Translations under genes and position numbers: made by a program
In this document: piece by piece, positions 1 to 8,946 of the stretch
Position numbering within the stretch: position 1 is the stretch's first letter
Layout: each line of letters starts with the position of its first letter
Notes under the pieces: model-generated
Seen by the model: the letters and a program-made list of their open reading frames with translations, nothing else
Databases searched by the model: none
What the model was told of the DNA's origin: nothing
Origin: Pedobacter cryoconitis
GTDB taxonomy: Bacteria; Bacteroidota; Bacteroidia; Sphingobacteriales; Sphingobacteriaceae
Length of the DNA: 64,000 nucleotides
Assembly: GCF_014207135.1 (NCBI RefSeq)
Contig: NZ_JACHCC010000017.1
Location: forward strand, 1 to 64,000
Reading direction: 5' to 3'

Positions 1-423
1 AAATACCATACGGCATTTTTCAGGCAGCTTTTCAACCTCTTCATTCATCAATTCCAATAACAGTATGTAGTGTATCCTGTCTTCCAGATCTCCGGTATCG
101 GTAAGATGCTCCGATTTCTCCCGATCACGTTCCTCAACAGAAAATTTCATCGCCCGCTTTAATAAATGAAATATTCTATATTTTATTGCCGTTGCCAGAT
201 AGGCGGTAATATTTTCTATAACTGCGTTTTCCCTGTTTTTCCAAAGACTCACCAATACATCGTGAACAACATCTTCAGAAGATTGTAAATCCTTTAAACG
301 GTTATATGCAATACCATACAATATTTTCCAATATCGATTATAAATTTCAGTAAATGCCACACTATCCCCCGCTTTCAAAAGGTTAGTTAATTCACCTTCA
401 GAAAACAAATTGTACCCTTCCAT
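1..423 (-). CDS. ECF RNA polymerase sigma factor, N-terminal part (cut by window edge)
   Basis: The reading frame opens with ATG at 423 and stays open to the left edge, giving 141 codons. The start reads MEGYNLFSEGELTNLLKAGD. Region 2 follows, with FTEIYNRYWKILYGIAYNRL, then SSEDVVHDVLVSLWKNRENA, the usual core-binding and -10 recognition helices of ECF sigma factors. The last visible residues, ELMNEEVEKLPEKCRMVF, are the start of region 4. In Bacteroidota such genes usually precede a FecR anti-sigma gene and a SusC/SusD pair, but the downstream side lies outside the window. The gene looks intact as far as it goes, unlike the sigma remnants just to its right. Confidence 0.85.
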   Translation of the reverse strand, partial: MEGYNLFSEGELTNLLKAGDSVAFTEIYNRYWKILYGIAYNRLKDLQSSEDVVHDVLVSLWKNRENAVIENITAYLATAIKYRIFHLLKRAMKFSVEERDREKSEHLTDTGDLEDRIHYILLLELMNEEVEKLPEKCRMVF

Positions 424-473
424 GATCTAAAAATTTATGCTATACTTTCCCAGCCACATTCTGGCACTTTAAA

Positions 474-552
474 TCTCTTTCCAATTATCTTTCACCATTC
501 TTATTGTATATTGAGACGCAGGCAGCACCTATTTGCTACAAAAAAAAATAAA
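474..552 (-). repeat. sigma/FecR junction block, copy A
   Basis: Read on the minus strand, this block holds the sigma factor tail (FF..K then TAG), a GGTGCTGCC-type core, CTCAATATAC and the start of the next gene region. It matches copy C (2973-3049) across the core and also in the following AATTGGAAAGAGA stretch. Shorter matches occur at 1136-1196, 5178-5245 and 12523-12605. The copy at 12523-12605 leads directly into a FecR start codon, which identifies the block as the sigma/anti-sigma gene junction. Confidence 0.7.
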
Positions 553-849
553 ATAATATTGATGCAAAATCTCCATCTTACTGCCAAGTCTAATTAATGC
601 TTTATTCATATGGTTTTCTACTGTACCGGTAGAAATATTCACCTTTTCTGAAATCCCCTTTACAGCTAAATCTCCCTCCCTGCTGTATTTAAATACTATC
701 CGGCATTTTTCAGGTAGCCTTTCAACCTCTTCAATCATCAATTCCAATAAGAGTGTGTGGTGTATCTTGTCTTCCAGATCCTGGCACCTTAAATCTCTTT
801 CAAATTTTCATTTCATCATACCAATAAGATGTTCCTTCATGGAAATCAT
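529..849 (-). pseudogene. ECF sigma factor remnant (region 4)
   Basis: The frame at 529-747 encodes region 4 of an ECF sigma factor: VERLPEKCRIVFKYSREGDL, then the HTH part NISTGTVENHMNKALIRLGS. The upstream piece up to about 849 (MISMKEHLIG) matches the linker of the other sigma copies, but an extra stretch with an in-frame stop separates it from the HTH part. Region 2 is missing. The gene is therefore broken at its 5' end. It is one of several sigma remnants in the first 13 kb. Confidence 0.7.
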
Positions 850-1412
850 GACATTTCTACAAGAATTAATTACACAAAATCAATTATAATTAAAATAATT
901 ACACAAAAAAATTGAAAAACAACGAAATTCTTATCTAAATTCTAATTTTTTACTATTTAAAAGTTGTAAAATAAATAATTTTAAACAATTTAAAAAATTT
1001 TATATGAATTTACAACTTTAAATAATCCAATCTACCAGTTAAACCCACCTTTTCAGTTCGCCATGATATAGACGGTAGAATCTGGATAGCTCCAACACAA
1101 ATTATCAAACCTGCAATCTATTGACAGTGATATTATTTTATTCTTTTTCAATATTGAATAGGTGCTACCTCTTTCTCTATACACTCTCATACATAAGTAA
1201 TCTTATATCAAATGAACAGTTCGTTAAACTTCGGTTTAAAGGATTGTCTTATTTACGGGTATGTATTAATCCATCAAGAGCTGAAAAGTTGTGGCTGCTG
1301 CCGCTATTGTTTCAGTAGTAAAAGCAGGAACTAAGTAACCTATGAGGTACATTAATAAAGAGACATCTCCAAAAGCCCAATAAGAATCAAATAAACTATA
1401 AAACCATTAAGT
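850..1412. other. Gene-free, strongly AT-rich stretch with one repeat block
   Basis: No convincing coding frame was found. The DNA from about 880 to 1020 is nearly pure A/T. The only recognisable content is junction block B at 1136-1196. The promoter of the following GH18 lipoprotein gene should lie at the right end, but no clear TANNTTTG element was identified. Confidence 0.5.
1136..1196 (+). repeat. sigma/FecR junction block, copy B
   Basis: On the plus strand, AATATTGAATAGGTGCTACC followed by TCTTTCTC and ATACACT repeats the block seen at 5178-5245 on the other strand with one difference over about 36 bases. The codons before the TAG fit the FFNIE-stop tail of the sigma family. No sigma HTH coding remains next to it, and no FecR gene follows. 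It looks like a bare recombination scar. Confidence 0.65.
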
Positions 1413-2480
1413 ATGAACATTTTAAAAAAAAACATTTGTCGCTTAGTTACCCTGTCCGTAGCTGGCCTGCTCTGCCTTTCGGCATGTAAAAAATCGACTA
1501 CCCCGAGTCCATTGGAAGATCAAAACAACCTTTCTTTAAGTTGCATTAATCCTGCTAATACTCCTATGACTGCTAATGCCCTTCCATCCACTGCTTTGAT
1601 AGCTTATGTGGAAACTAACAATAATAACCTCAACAACATGGGGTTGTTCACCTTAAGTGGAGTAAACAGTGCTAAAAACGGCTTACCTATCGTCAATGTT
1701 GCTTGTATCTTTGCCGGCAATATTAACCTTAGTCAGGAGGCAACGCCAAAAGCTGTAGTTTCGTTAAATGCACAAACATACTATTTGCTCGAGAAAACTG
1801 ACTATGTAAAAAAATTGCATGAAAAAGGCATCAAGGTAACCTTAAGCTTATTGAACAATCATGATGCCAGCGGATGGAGCCAGTTCACAAGTCAGGCTGA
1901 TGCGGATTATTTTGCAAAAAGTGTAAAAGCCACTGTCGATAAATACAGTTTAGATGGAGTGGAGGTTGATAATGAATACTCTAACGGAATTCCAAATGAT
2001 AAATCAATGCCTATGGTCATAGCTGCCATTCGCAAGTTACTGCCAACAAAAATAATTGGACTTTATTTATTCAACGTGAGTGATACTGAAATCAAAAATA
2101 GTGCGTCATCAATAACTTATGCTATCACTAATTTTGGAGGTACCTTTACTGGAAACGATATCCCAGCTAATAAAATATTTGTTGAAAGTTCCTCTTTAGA
2201 TATAGCTGACAATACTGCCTCTGCCATCAAGAATAAAGGCGGAGGTGTGATGCTTTTCAATGCCAATGGCGGCAGCAGATCTGATTTCAATAGTTTCGCG
2301 ACAAATGTTTATGGTTCTAAAGCTAAGGTATCCTCAACAGCTTTAGCAACTGATGGCCCGGATAATGGTAACTCGCCGGTAGTGAGTATTGATAAAAATT
2401 CCGATGGAAGCATAAAAGATGTTCATTATTATGTTTTGCCAACGGCTACTGGTACAGCGAATGTAATGCGATCCAAATAA
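1413..2480 (+). CDS. EndoH-like GH18 endo-beta-N-acetylglucosaminidase lipoprotein
   Basis: A 355-aa protein with a lipoprotein signal (VAGLLCLSACKK, cysteine near residue 25), so it is probably anchored in the outer membrane or periplasm. The middle resembles EndoH/EndoF1-type GH18 enzymes: LHEKGIKVTLSLLNNHDASG is followed by FAKSVKATVDKY and the active-site strand LDGVEVDNEY. Asp and Glu in the VDNE stretch align with the EndoH catalytic Asp130 and Glu132 by eye. Family members cut the chitobiose core of N-glycans. It stands alone on the plus strand with no SusC/SusD pair beside it, although STN and sigma remnants nearby hint at a lost glycan-uptake locus. The start is supported by the signal peptide. 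Confidence 0.85.
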   Translation: MNILKKNICRLVTLSVAGLLCLSACKKSTTPSPLEDQNNLSLSCINPANTPMTANALPSTALIAYVETNNNNLNNMGLFTLSGVNSAKNGLPIVNVACIFAGNINLSQEATPKAVVSLNAQTYYLLEKTDYVKKLHEKGIKVTLSLLNNHDASGWSQFTSQADADYFAKSVKATVDKYSLDGVEVDNEYSNGIPNDKSMPMVIAAIRKLLPTKIIGLYLFNVSDTEIKNSASSITYAITNFGGTFTGNDIPANKIFVESSSLDIADNTASAIKNKGGGVMLFNANGGSRSDFNSFATNVYGSKAKVSSTALATDGPDNGNSPVVSIDKNSDGSIKDVHYYVLPTATGTANVMRSK

Positions 2481-2532
2481 TATTAAGGACATAAAAAGCC
2501 TGCATCATAAGAAAATCATGACCAGGCCGATC

Positions 2533-2568
2533 AAAAAAGAAGGCTTCGGAAACCACCCCGAAGCCTAA
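2533..2568 (-). terminator. Hairpin terminator
   Basis: The stem AGGCTTCGG (2541-2549) pairs with CCGAAGCCT (2558-2566). On the minus strand it is followed by a T-rich run (plus-strand A run at 2533-2538). It probably ended the glycosyltransferase gene whose remnant starts at 2592, and may also stop transcription from the GH18 gene. Confidence 0.65.
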
Positions 2569-2591
2569 AATAAACCGACTAACAAACCAAA

Positions 2592-2897
2592 TTATGAATA
2601 CGATGGGTAATCCTGGACGCTTAATAAATTGAGGAAGCTATAATTCTTTTTTAAGGATATAACCTCGTTCATTGAGCTTATTATGCCTAGAAACAAACTG
2701 TTTCCTCCCCAGTTACAATTTACTCTGTTTTTTATAAATAAGACCCGAACGATACTTAATGCTAAATTAAAATCTTCAATAGCCGATTTTGTATCAATAT
2801 GTATATAAAAATCTGCTTCAGGGTGATGAAGCCGCTTAATCAATCTTATCAACTGATCAGGATTTTTATGAGCCATGATAATATGTGCAATACGCAT
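2592..2897 (-). pseudogene. Core-2/I-branching-type (GT14) glycosyltransferase fragment
   Basis: A 101-aa frame starting MRIAHIIMAHKNPDQLIRLI and continuing with FYIHIDTKSAIEDF and NWGGNSLFLGIISSMNEVI matches the N-terminal third of bacterial beta-1,6-N-acetylglucosaminyltransferase-like proteins, which are normally about 300 aa. The frame ends at VQDYP, where family members read on through a DYP motif. The rest of the enzyme is absent downstream, so this is a truncated copy. It lies next to sigma-junction scar C, and the truncation may share its cause. Confidence 0.65.
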
Positions 2898-2972
2898 ATT
2901 TAATTTTGAGGGTAAATATTTTATTCTGGTTTATAGCACTTTGCGGTATTGGTCCTGTCATATTCAGATTAG

Positions 2973-3049
2973 TCTCTTTCCAATTGTCTTTCATAATAAT
3001 TATAGTATATTGAGACAGGGGCATCACCTATTCGATACAAAAAAAATTA
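2973..3049 (-). repeat. sigma/FecR junction block, copy C
   Basis: On the minus strand this reads TTTTTTTGTATCGAATAGG, then TGATGCCCC and GTCTCAATATACT, then a start-like ATGAAAGACAATTGGAAAGA stretch also present in copy A. It follows the truncated sigma piece at 3047-3247. No FecR coding sequence follows it. Confidence 0.65.
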
Positions 3050-3247
3050 TCCAGACAAACTTCCCTCCCTGCTATATTTAAATACCATCCGACATTTTTC
3101 AGACAGCTTTTCAACCAATCCATCCATCAATTCCAATAAGAGTATGTAGTGTATCCTGTCTTCCATATCTCCGGTATCGGTAAAATGCTCCTTCATTGGC
3201 ATTATGTCACCATCATGAGCATTAGCTTTAATTACCATAAAAACCAC
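3047..3247 (-). pseudogene. ECF sigma factor remnant, region 4 HTH deleted
   Basis: The frame carries the linker HFTDTGDMEDRIHYILLLEL and the start of region 4, EKLSEKCRMVFKYSREGSL, almost identical to the partial gene at 1-423. It then stops at once instead of running into the HTH. Region 2 is also missing. The next bases are junction block C, so the DNA between the start of region 4 and the sigma tail has been lost. Confidence 0.7.
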
Positions 3248-3257
3248 AGTCTCCGCG

Positions 3258-3416
3258 ATGAGAAAAGTAGATTTATTCAGCCAAATATTAGCTCATATTT
3301 CGAGAGAAAAATTTGACAAGTTAGTCTTGAAACACCAAAGTGATAAACATGCCAAAGGACTAAAGCTGGATGTCCCTCTTTTTGCTCAACTATGCACTTC
3401 GGGAATTATTAATTAA
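3258..3416 (+). pseudogene. IS4-family transposase, N-terminal remnant
   Basis: A 52-codon frame starts MRKVDLFSQILAHISREKFD and continues KLVLKHQSDKHAKGL. This is the N-terminal domain typical of IS4-type transposases in Bacteroidota (FSQIL..I.R..F..LV..H..DKHAKG). It then degenerates (LFAQLCTSG) and stops, so the catalytic DDE core is missing. No terminal inverted repeats were identified. Its right end abuts the peptidase remnant at 3417-3663, consistent with an old insertion. Confidence 0.7.
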
Positions 3417-3663
3417 TTTTTTGATGGTAATTACCGGCATGGTAGATTTCACAACCATTTGTAGGTTTTGTTGTTTCGCTATATCGTAATAAATAGAGCT
3501 GGTGGTAGATACCATTCCGATTACCTAAACGCTTGCATTAAAGGCAGGCCCTCCGCCTGAAAATTTCCGGCGGACCACACCCTCACTATAATAGTAAGGC
3601 ATTCCTTCTGGATGTGTAATGGCACGAACGGCTGAGCCTACTTGTGGTGGCTCACCCAATTCC
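3417..3663 (-). pseudogene. Trypsin-like (S1) peptidase C-terminal remnant
   Basis: Read on the minus strand, one frame encodes VRAITHPEGMPYYYSEGVV, then SGGGPAFNAS, an in-frame amber stop (3525-3527), and VIGMVSTTSSIYYDIA followed by NLQMVVKSTMP. This resembles the C-terminal half of bacterial trypsin-like peptidases, where HPEG...YYSEG precedes the GSSGGP active-site serine and GMVSS. The part upstream of HPEG, with His and Asp of the triad, is absent. The stop and the truncation mark it as dead. Confidence 0.55.
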
Positions 3664-3671
3664 AATGCTTT

Positions 3672-4907
3672 TTATTTATTAACCCAGGTTTTTTCCCCTT
3701 TTTTCATTTTATCAAGGGTCTTTTGGTAGTTGCCTTTTTCTTCGGCTGAAACCAGATCCAGTCCCTGCTGCTCTATTACAATTGCCTCTTCTTTCTTTCC
3801 CATTTTATAAAGTAAATTGGCATAGGTATCTAAAATAGCAGCATCTTTATGCTGTGTTTTTTCGACACTACGCTTACTCCAGCTTAAAGCAGCAGCAATA
3901 CAATCCGCATCTTCACAATTCTCAAAAACTGTCCAGGCAAAGGAATTCAATGTTGGTCCGTCAGCATCCTTACCATATTTTTCCATATAAGACAACACGG
4001 CGGGCTGATATTTAATCCATTTTTGGGTTTTTTCATAAAATTGGACCTGTAAGAGACTAGTTGATCTGTTCAGCTCAATGGAAGGATATTTAGCCTTTAC
4101 AACGGCAATAAGAGAATCCAGATTTACAGTAGCGCTCCTTAAAAGAGGATAGATATTTTCTTTAAGAACTACATCACTTAGAATTTTATCCACTTTATCT
4201 TTACCCAGTATGGCATCAATTTTTTTACGGTTTTTAAGCATCAGTTCAAACCCTTCACTTTTACTGTCTTTTATACTCCGACTTAAAAAGTCCAGATTTT
4301 CCTTAGTATAAAGGTTGGTCTGTGTTTTCAGGTAAGCTGCTGAAAGTTTTGCCGAATTATCTGGATCATAAGCCGCTTCAGCAACGGCAACTAATTCCTT
4401 TATGGCCTGGGGGGACATACTACCGGCTTCAAATTTTTTAAGCAGCGTATAATATTGTGTTTCGGGATGTAAAGCTTTTTCCGCCTTGGCAATAAATCCA
4501 TCCACGTCCCCGCCCCCCACTATCCGGTGTACTAAATCGCCATTTGGTGAAAAGATCAAAAATGTGGGATAGGCTTTAATTCCATACGCTTTACCAATGG
4601 AATCTGCATCTTTATACCAGCCTTTCACCTCTTCACTATCACCAGTAGTTTTATCAAATTGCACCTTTACATTTACGAAGTTTTTATTAAAAAAATCGCC
4701 CATTTTATCTTGAGGAAAAATAGTGTTGCTCATATATTTACAAGGACCACACCAGGTAGTAAAGCAATCTACAAGAAGATACTTATTCTCCTTTTTAGCC
4801 TTTTCCTTAACCTGCACCCAAGTTAATCCGTGCTCAAAATGTGTCCCTTTGTCTTGTGCTGATCCTATAAACGGGATCAATAGAAATAACATTACTAATT
4901 TTTTCAT
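3672..4907 (-). CDS. Thioredoxin-fold protein, secreted
   Basis: A 411-aa protein with a signal peptide (MKKLVMLFLLIPFIGSAQ), then a thioredoxin domain with the active site FTTWCGPCKYMSNTIF (both cysteines present) and the cis-proline region GIKAYPTFLIFSPNG. The C-terminal half is helical and TPR-like, ending with a tetratricopeptide-type stretch around YANLLYKMGKKEEAI. Such proteins act in periplasmic disulfide reduction or thiol transfer; the partner is unknown. A fragment of a second TlpA-like protein lies just upstream on the same strand, so a gene pair may once have existed here. Confidence 0.8.
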   Translation of the reverse strand: MKKLVMLFLLIPFIGSAQDKGTHFEHGLTWVQVKEKAKKENKYLLVDCFTTWCGPCKYMSNTIFPQDKMGDFFNKNFVNVKVQFDKTTGDSEEVKGWYKDADSIGKAYGIKAYPTFLIFSPNGDLVHRIVGGGDVDGFIAKAEKALHPETQYYTLLKKFEAGSMSPQAIKELVAVAEAAYDPDNSAKLSAAYLKTQTNLYTKENLDFLSRSIKDSKSEGFELMLKNRKKIDAILGKDKVDKILSDVVLKENIYPLLRSATVNLDSLIAVVKAKYPSIELNRSTSLLQVQFYEKTQKWIKYQPAVLSYMEKYGKDADGPTLNSFAWTVFENCEDADCIAAALSWSKRSVEKTQHKDAAILDTYANLLYKMGKKEEAIVIEQQGLDLVSAEEKGNYQKTLDKMKKGEKTWVNK

Positions 4908-4925
4908 TTGTTTTTTTTATAATTA

Positions 4926-5108
4926 TTAAATAATAGTATCCATTAACCTGGATTCGGTTTTATCCGTTTTTTTGTCCAGATCAGCACCGCGAAGGTTCAC
5001 TGCTACTATTTTGCCTTGCGGATCAATTAAAAAGTTGCTCGGAATAGATGAATGCCATACAAGCTGGCTACCTGGATAAAACCAATTACATTGACCCCTT
5101 CTCGCCAA
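4926..5108 (-). pseudogene. TlpA-like thioredoxin C-terminal fragment
   Basis: The frame contains SSIPSNFLIDPQGKIVAVNL followed by RGADLDKK. This is the cis-proline and C-terminal end of TlpA/AhpC-TSA family proteins, which are normally at least 150 aa. The N-terminal part with the CxxC site is missing. The DNA upstream of it instead matches a stretch shared with 12690-12750 and then sigma junction D. It is a truncated gene next to a recombination scar; the TTG at 5108 is not a real start. Confidence 0.65.
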
Positions 5109-5177
5109 AATACAACATTTCGCGAGACATCAGATATTCAGCGTTTTGATGGGGTAATTCAGGTTAGGTTTGTGCAC

Positions 5178-5245
5178 ATTTTCTACTCTCTCTTTTATAC
5201 TAAGTGTATGGAGAAAGAGGTAGCACCTATTCAATATTAAAAATA
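5178..5245 (-). repeat. sigma/FecR junction block, copy D
   Basis: On the minus strand it reads AATATTGAATAGGTGCTACC then TCTTTCTCCATACACTTAG and ATAAAAGAGAGAGTAGAAAATG. It matches copy B in the core and copy E up to the FecR start codon. The FecR frame is lost a few codons after ATG. A second block shared with copy E (about 5098-5155 here, 12690-12750 there) follows, in a different relative order. Confidence 0.65.
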
Positions 5246-5281
5246 AGTGAAAATAACTATGATTTTAGCAGACTCGATTTA

Positions 5282-5337
5282 GAAAAACAAAACCATGAAA
5301 GAAACAGAATACAGCATACCCGGTTTCTTTCGTGGTT
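5282..5337 (-). terminator. Terminator of the phosphate/usp gene cluster
   Basis: Arms 5291-5305 and 5323-5337 pair over about 15 bases with one mismatch. On the minus strand the stem is followed by TTTTGTTTTTC. It sits just downstream of the universal stress gene, at the end of the minus-strand phosphate cluster. Confidence 0.7.
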
Positions 5338-5358
5338 AAATTAACACCCCAAATAGCA

Positions 5359-6189
5359 CTATTCGTGAAGCACCAAGATGGCTTTAACAGATTTATTTAA
5401 TACCTCATTTACAGTGCTGCTGGCAAATAAACGGTAAATAATATTGTGATTTCTTTTCACTAAGCACAGAATGTCGGTTTTATTATTTTCTATAAAATCT
5501 ATAATCCCATTTGACGTCTTACCTTCATCATCAACATAGTTAAAATTAATTTCTACTGAAGGAATCAAATCCTGCAATTTTTTTTCCCCATTTTTTATGG
5601 CTTTTACATCCATATCTTTTTCGGAAATATGAAGTACCTCAAGCTTTTTCGGTTCAGAAACCTTTAGTATCTGTGTTAATGCCTTAACATCCTTTACCGA
5701 TAACCTGGTTGTCTTATAATCCGTAGCCAAAGTGATTACCCATGTTGCAGGTAACTGGCTATCTATAGGCACAATTAATGTCGGGATTCGCATTTTTGTA
5801 ACCACCATACTGGCATTGCTGCCTACAATACCTTTAATACCTGTAGCTCCTGTAATACCCATCACTAAAAATGATACTGCATTATACTCTGTATATTTAG
5901 TAATCACACTCCTTAGAAAGCCCACATCACAAATGGTTTTAATTTTTATGTCTTGATAATCTTCAATCTGACTGAATGTCTCAACCCACTCTTTTAAAGC
6001 GGATCTTTTTTTAGCGTAATAATCTTCAATAAAAATTGCATTGTATGTGCTATTATTAATACCTTCAGTTGGATGTATAGCGTGAATTACAGTAATTTCC
6101 ATCTGTAAAACTTTAGCAAGGGACAAAGCATATACCATCGCATTGCTCGCACTGTTTGAAAAATCTGAGGCAACTAGTATTCGTTTCAT
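5359..6189 (-). CDS. Universal stress protein, two tandem Usp domains
   Basis: A 276-aa protein with two UspA-like domains. The first starts MKRILVASDFSNSASNAMVY and has the nucleotide-loop pattern VMGITGATGIKGIVGSNAS, typical of ATP-binding Usp proteins. The second (about 145-276) is more divergent, with TDILCLVKRNHN near its end. It is cytoplasmic; the exact role is unknown. It is the last gene of the minus-strand series ppk1, porin, pit, usp, 41 bases after pit, so it is probably co-transcribed and linked to phosphate or energy stress. A strong terminator follows. Confidence 0.85.
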   Translation of the reverse strand: MKRILVASDFSNSASNAMVYALSLAKVLQMEITVIHAIHPTEGINNSTYNAIFIEDYYAKKRSALKEWVETFSQIEDYQDIKIKTICDVGFLRSVITKYTEYNAVSFLVMGITGATGIKGIVGSNASMVVTKMRIPTLIVPIDSQLPATWVITLATDYKTTRLSVKDVKALTQILKVSEPKKLEVLHISEKDMDVKAIKNGEKKLQDLIPSVEINFNYVDDEGKTSNGIIDFIENNKTDILCLVKRNHNIIYRLFASSTVNEVLNKSVKAILVLHE

Positions 6190-6230
6190 TTTTTTTCGGT
6201 TAAATGTAAATTAATCAAAAGTCTGCAATA

Positions 6231-7640
6231 TTAAATAAAGAGATGGAAGAGCATAAATAACAATAATGACAACAATATGGAAACTGGTAAGGTAAGTACC
6301 CAGGCTAACCCAATGCTTTTTAAGGTCCCTGCATTTAGATTACTTTTACCGCCGGATGCAACCATTGAACCTGCAATACCGCTCGATAAAACATGGGTTG
6401 TACTCACGGGCAACCCTAAAACTGTACTTATACCAATAGTTGATGCTGCAACAATTTCACTCGTGGCTCCCTGGGCATAGTTTAAATGTTCGTTACCAAT
6501 TTTTTCGCCAATGGTAACTACAATTCTTTTCCAGCCTATCATCGTACCTAAACCTAATGAAGCAGAGATAACGATAATTACCCAAATTGGTGCAAACTCT
6601 ATTACCTTCTTAATTTGTGATGCCTCATGATTAAGTGCATTACTACTTTTTTCGTCAATAACTAAAGCTTTATTCCCCAGGAATGCTTTAATTGATATCC
6701 CAAGACCTTCTACCTGCTTTCTAAATTTATAGGTACCTTCTTTATCCTTTTCATTCTTGTGCGCAAGATGTGTTTTCACAGCCTCAATCTCGCTATTTAG
6801 CTTCGCAAATTCTACACTGTTTTTAGGATTAGCTACAGCAACTGTTCGTAAAACACTTTCCGTTTGATTTAATATTGAAACAATTTTATCATTGGGAATG
6901 TTATGGTCGACAGCAAATTTAGCCGGTAGAAATGCAATGAGTATTAACATAAAAAGGCCCACTCCTTTTTGTCCATCATTACTACCATGAAAAAAGCTTA
7001 CCAGGGTACAGGTGGTAATTAAAATGGCCCTGATTAGTAAAGGGGGTCTGTCATTTTCACCCGTTGGAATATGGAAAAGTGCTTTATATTTGATTACGTG
7101 TCTTAAAAAATACATCAGCAACATGGCCAAACCGAAACCAATAAGCGGCGAAAGAATCAGTGACAAGCCAATTTCTTCGGCCTTATGCCAATTTACACCA
7201 CTGCCGCCATAATACCAGGTAAATCCTAAACCGGCCCCAATTAAAGCACCAATAAGGGTGTGAGAACTAGAACAAGGGATACCTAAATACCATGTTCCTA
7301 AATTCCAGATAATAGAGGCCAATAAAACGGCAAGTACAAGACTTGCTCCAACTGCTGTCGGAAGTGTCATTAACGTATCCATTGGTACAAGTTTTAAAAT
7401 TCCCATGGCTACAGCGATTCCGCCAGTAAAAACACCTAAGAAATTCCAGAATCCAGACCAGGGTATGGCAATAACGGGTTTAAGTGCCTTGGTATAAATT
7501 ACAGTTGCGACGGCATTGGCCGTATCATGAAAGCCATTAACGAACTCAAAGGCTACTACGGCAAACAAGCATAGTGCAAAAACTATTGCAAGACCTGTGG
7601 ATAAATCGGATTCACCTAAAAAAGGTACGAGTAAAAGCAT
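6231..7640 (-). CDS. pitA: Inorganic phosphate transporter, Pit family
   Basis: A 469-aa inner-membrane protein with many hydrophobic segments. The N-terminal repeat carries FVNGFHDTANAVATVIYTKA and the C-terminal repeat carries EIVAASTIGISTVLGLPVSTTHVLSSG, the paired signatures of PiT/PHO-4 transporters. A cytoplasmic linker of about 130 residues (roughly 230-360) lies between the halves, as in other Bacteroidota members. It should import phosphate or metal-phosphate using the proton gradient. It lies between an OprP-like porin and a Usp gene and downstream of ppk1, which fits uptake of phosphate for polyphosphate synthesis. The gene symbol is by family only. Confidence 0.9.
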   Translation of the reverse strand: MLLLVPFLGESDLSTGLAIVFALCLFAVVAFEFVNGFHDTANAVATVIYTKALKPVIAIPWSGFWNFLGVFTGGIAVAMGILKLVPMDTLMTLPTAVGASLVLAVLLASIIWNLGTWYLGIPCSSSHTLIGALIGAGLGFTWYYGGSGVNWHKAEEIGLSLILSPLIGFGLAMLLMYFLRHVIKYKALFHIPTGENDRPPLLIRAILITTCTLVSFFHGSNDGQKGVGLFMLILIAFLPAKFAVDHNIPNDKIVSILNQTESVLRTVAVANPKNSVEFAKLNSEIEAVKTHLAHKNEKDKEGTYKFRKQVEGLGISIKAFLGNKALVIDEKSSNALNHEASQIKKVIEFAPIWVIIVISASLGLGTMIGWKRIVVTIGEKIGNEHLNYAQGATSEIVAASTIGISTVLGLPVSTTHVLSSGIAGSMVASGGKSNLNAGTLKSIGLAWVLTLPVSILLSLLLFMLFHLFI

Positions 7641-7701
7641 AATTTATTTTTCAGTTTAAAATTGGATGATTTAAATTTTAGTATGAAGATGACTGAATGT
7701 A

Positions 7702-8946
7702 TTACCAACGATATTGCATCCGTGTAGTAAAAACATCATCTTTAATGTCATGAGCATAATTTTTAAGACTTGTGGATTCGTTCTTAACGTGTTCATTATA
7801 AACTGTTAATTTCAATCTCGGACTTAATTGATAGGTCAGTCCATAACCTAATGTGTTAAATTTAACATCACCATCGTCAGTGAAATTTCCCGCTGTTCCT
7901 ATTGTTTTGCCTCTGGCTTTTGTATTTGGGTCATATACATCATATGCGCACAATGCAGTAAATTTAGTTTTGGCAATTTGCTGCGTAAACCATAAATAAT
8001 AACCATTAAAATTCCGTTCAAATAAATTACCTAATGGTTGGGTGCCAAAACTTTGACTTGCATAAGGTCCTAGCAATTTATCAGGCCCACCGGCTGCTAC
8101 ACCAGGTTGTTTACCTGCAACATATTCAGTTTTAAAAGTTGTAACACCAAAGCTATTGTCATATTGTAATTGTAGATTGGCACCATAATAAGTTCTGTTT
8201 AGGTTTTTGCCAACAAAATCATCACTTGTGTTTTCTGTATAACCATTATTATTTGGAGTATAAAACGTTTTGGTGTTACTCCGAACAGATCCTTTATAAA
8301 AGGAACCGCCAAAACCGATATGAATTTTTTTGTTAGCAAGGCTATCAAATTTAAATGTCAGGTTGCCAATAATATCTTTTTTACTATCATAATCCTTCGC
8401 ATTTTTTCCACTTCCATTTACCACAGCAAATTCTACTGTTAAAAATTTTGCTATACTTTGTGAATGGAAACCGATTAAAGCACCAAGATCACGCTCACGA
8501 GGCATTATCGTTTGAAAAACACGGGCCCGTTCCGGAAAATCACGGTAACCTGATGAATAAACGATAGAATACCCAAACGGCCTATTAAATAAACCTGCAG
8601 TGAAATTAAAAAAATTATAATCCGGATGGCGCAATTGAACAAAAGCATCCATCAGCTGGATGCCATCTTGCGTGGCATCGAGTTGAAAAACGATGCTTGA
8701 ATATTTATCCACCCTATCGATCTTTAAACGCCCCCTTCTAATCATAAACCGACTATCGGAATTAGTTGAAAAATCGCCTCCGGAAAAAGAAGTTATCCCA
8801 GGAGATTGTGCTTTTTGAAATTGAGTTTGCAGGTAACCCGTAATCTTAATATCATGTGGGTCGTAACTAGATGGCGCATTGTTATTTTGCCCGAAAGAGA
8901 TAATAGGTAAAATAAGTATTGATAACGAAAGGATGTGTGTTTTCAT
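7702..8946 (-). CDS. Phosphate-selective porin, OprO/OprP type
   Basis: A 414-aa outer-membrane protein with a signal peptide ending ISFGQ. The barrel has typical opening strands: IKITGYLQTQFQKAQSPG, then FMIRRGRLKIDRVDKYSS and FVQLRHPDYNFFNFTAGLFN, the last like the OprP signature of substrate-derived porins. It ends in an aromatic residue (MQYRW), as outer-membrane barrels do. With the Pit transporter 61 bases downstream it forms a plausible outer-plus-inner membrane phosphate route. Substrate is inferred from family and context. Confidence 0.85.
   Translation of the reverse strand: MKTHILSLSILILPIISFGQNNNAPSSYDPHDIKITGYLQTQFQKAQSPGITSFSGGDFSTNSDSRFMIRRGRLKIDRVDKYSSIVFQLDATQDGIQLMDAFVQLRHPDYNFFNFTAGLFNRPFGYSIVYSSGYRDFPERARVFQTIMPRERDLGALIGFHSQSIAKFLTVEFAVVNGSGKNAKDYDSKKDIIGNLTFKFDSLANKKIHIGFGGSFYKGSVRSNTKTFYTPNNNGYTENTSDDFVGKNLNRTYYGANLQLQYDNSFGVTTFKTEYVAGKQPGVAAGGPDKLLGPYASQSFGTQPLGNLFERNFNGYYLWFTQQIAKTKFTALCAYDVYDPNTKARGKTIGTAGNFTDDGDVKFNTLGYGLTYQLSPRLKLTVYNEHVKNESTSLKNYAHDIKDDVFTTRMQYRW

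Noticed and set aside
1121..1318. A 65-codon plus-strand frame
   Set aside because: It reads through junction block B in the wrong frame compared with the sigma tail and shows no family resemblance.
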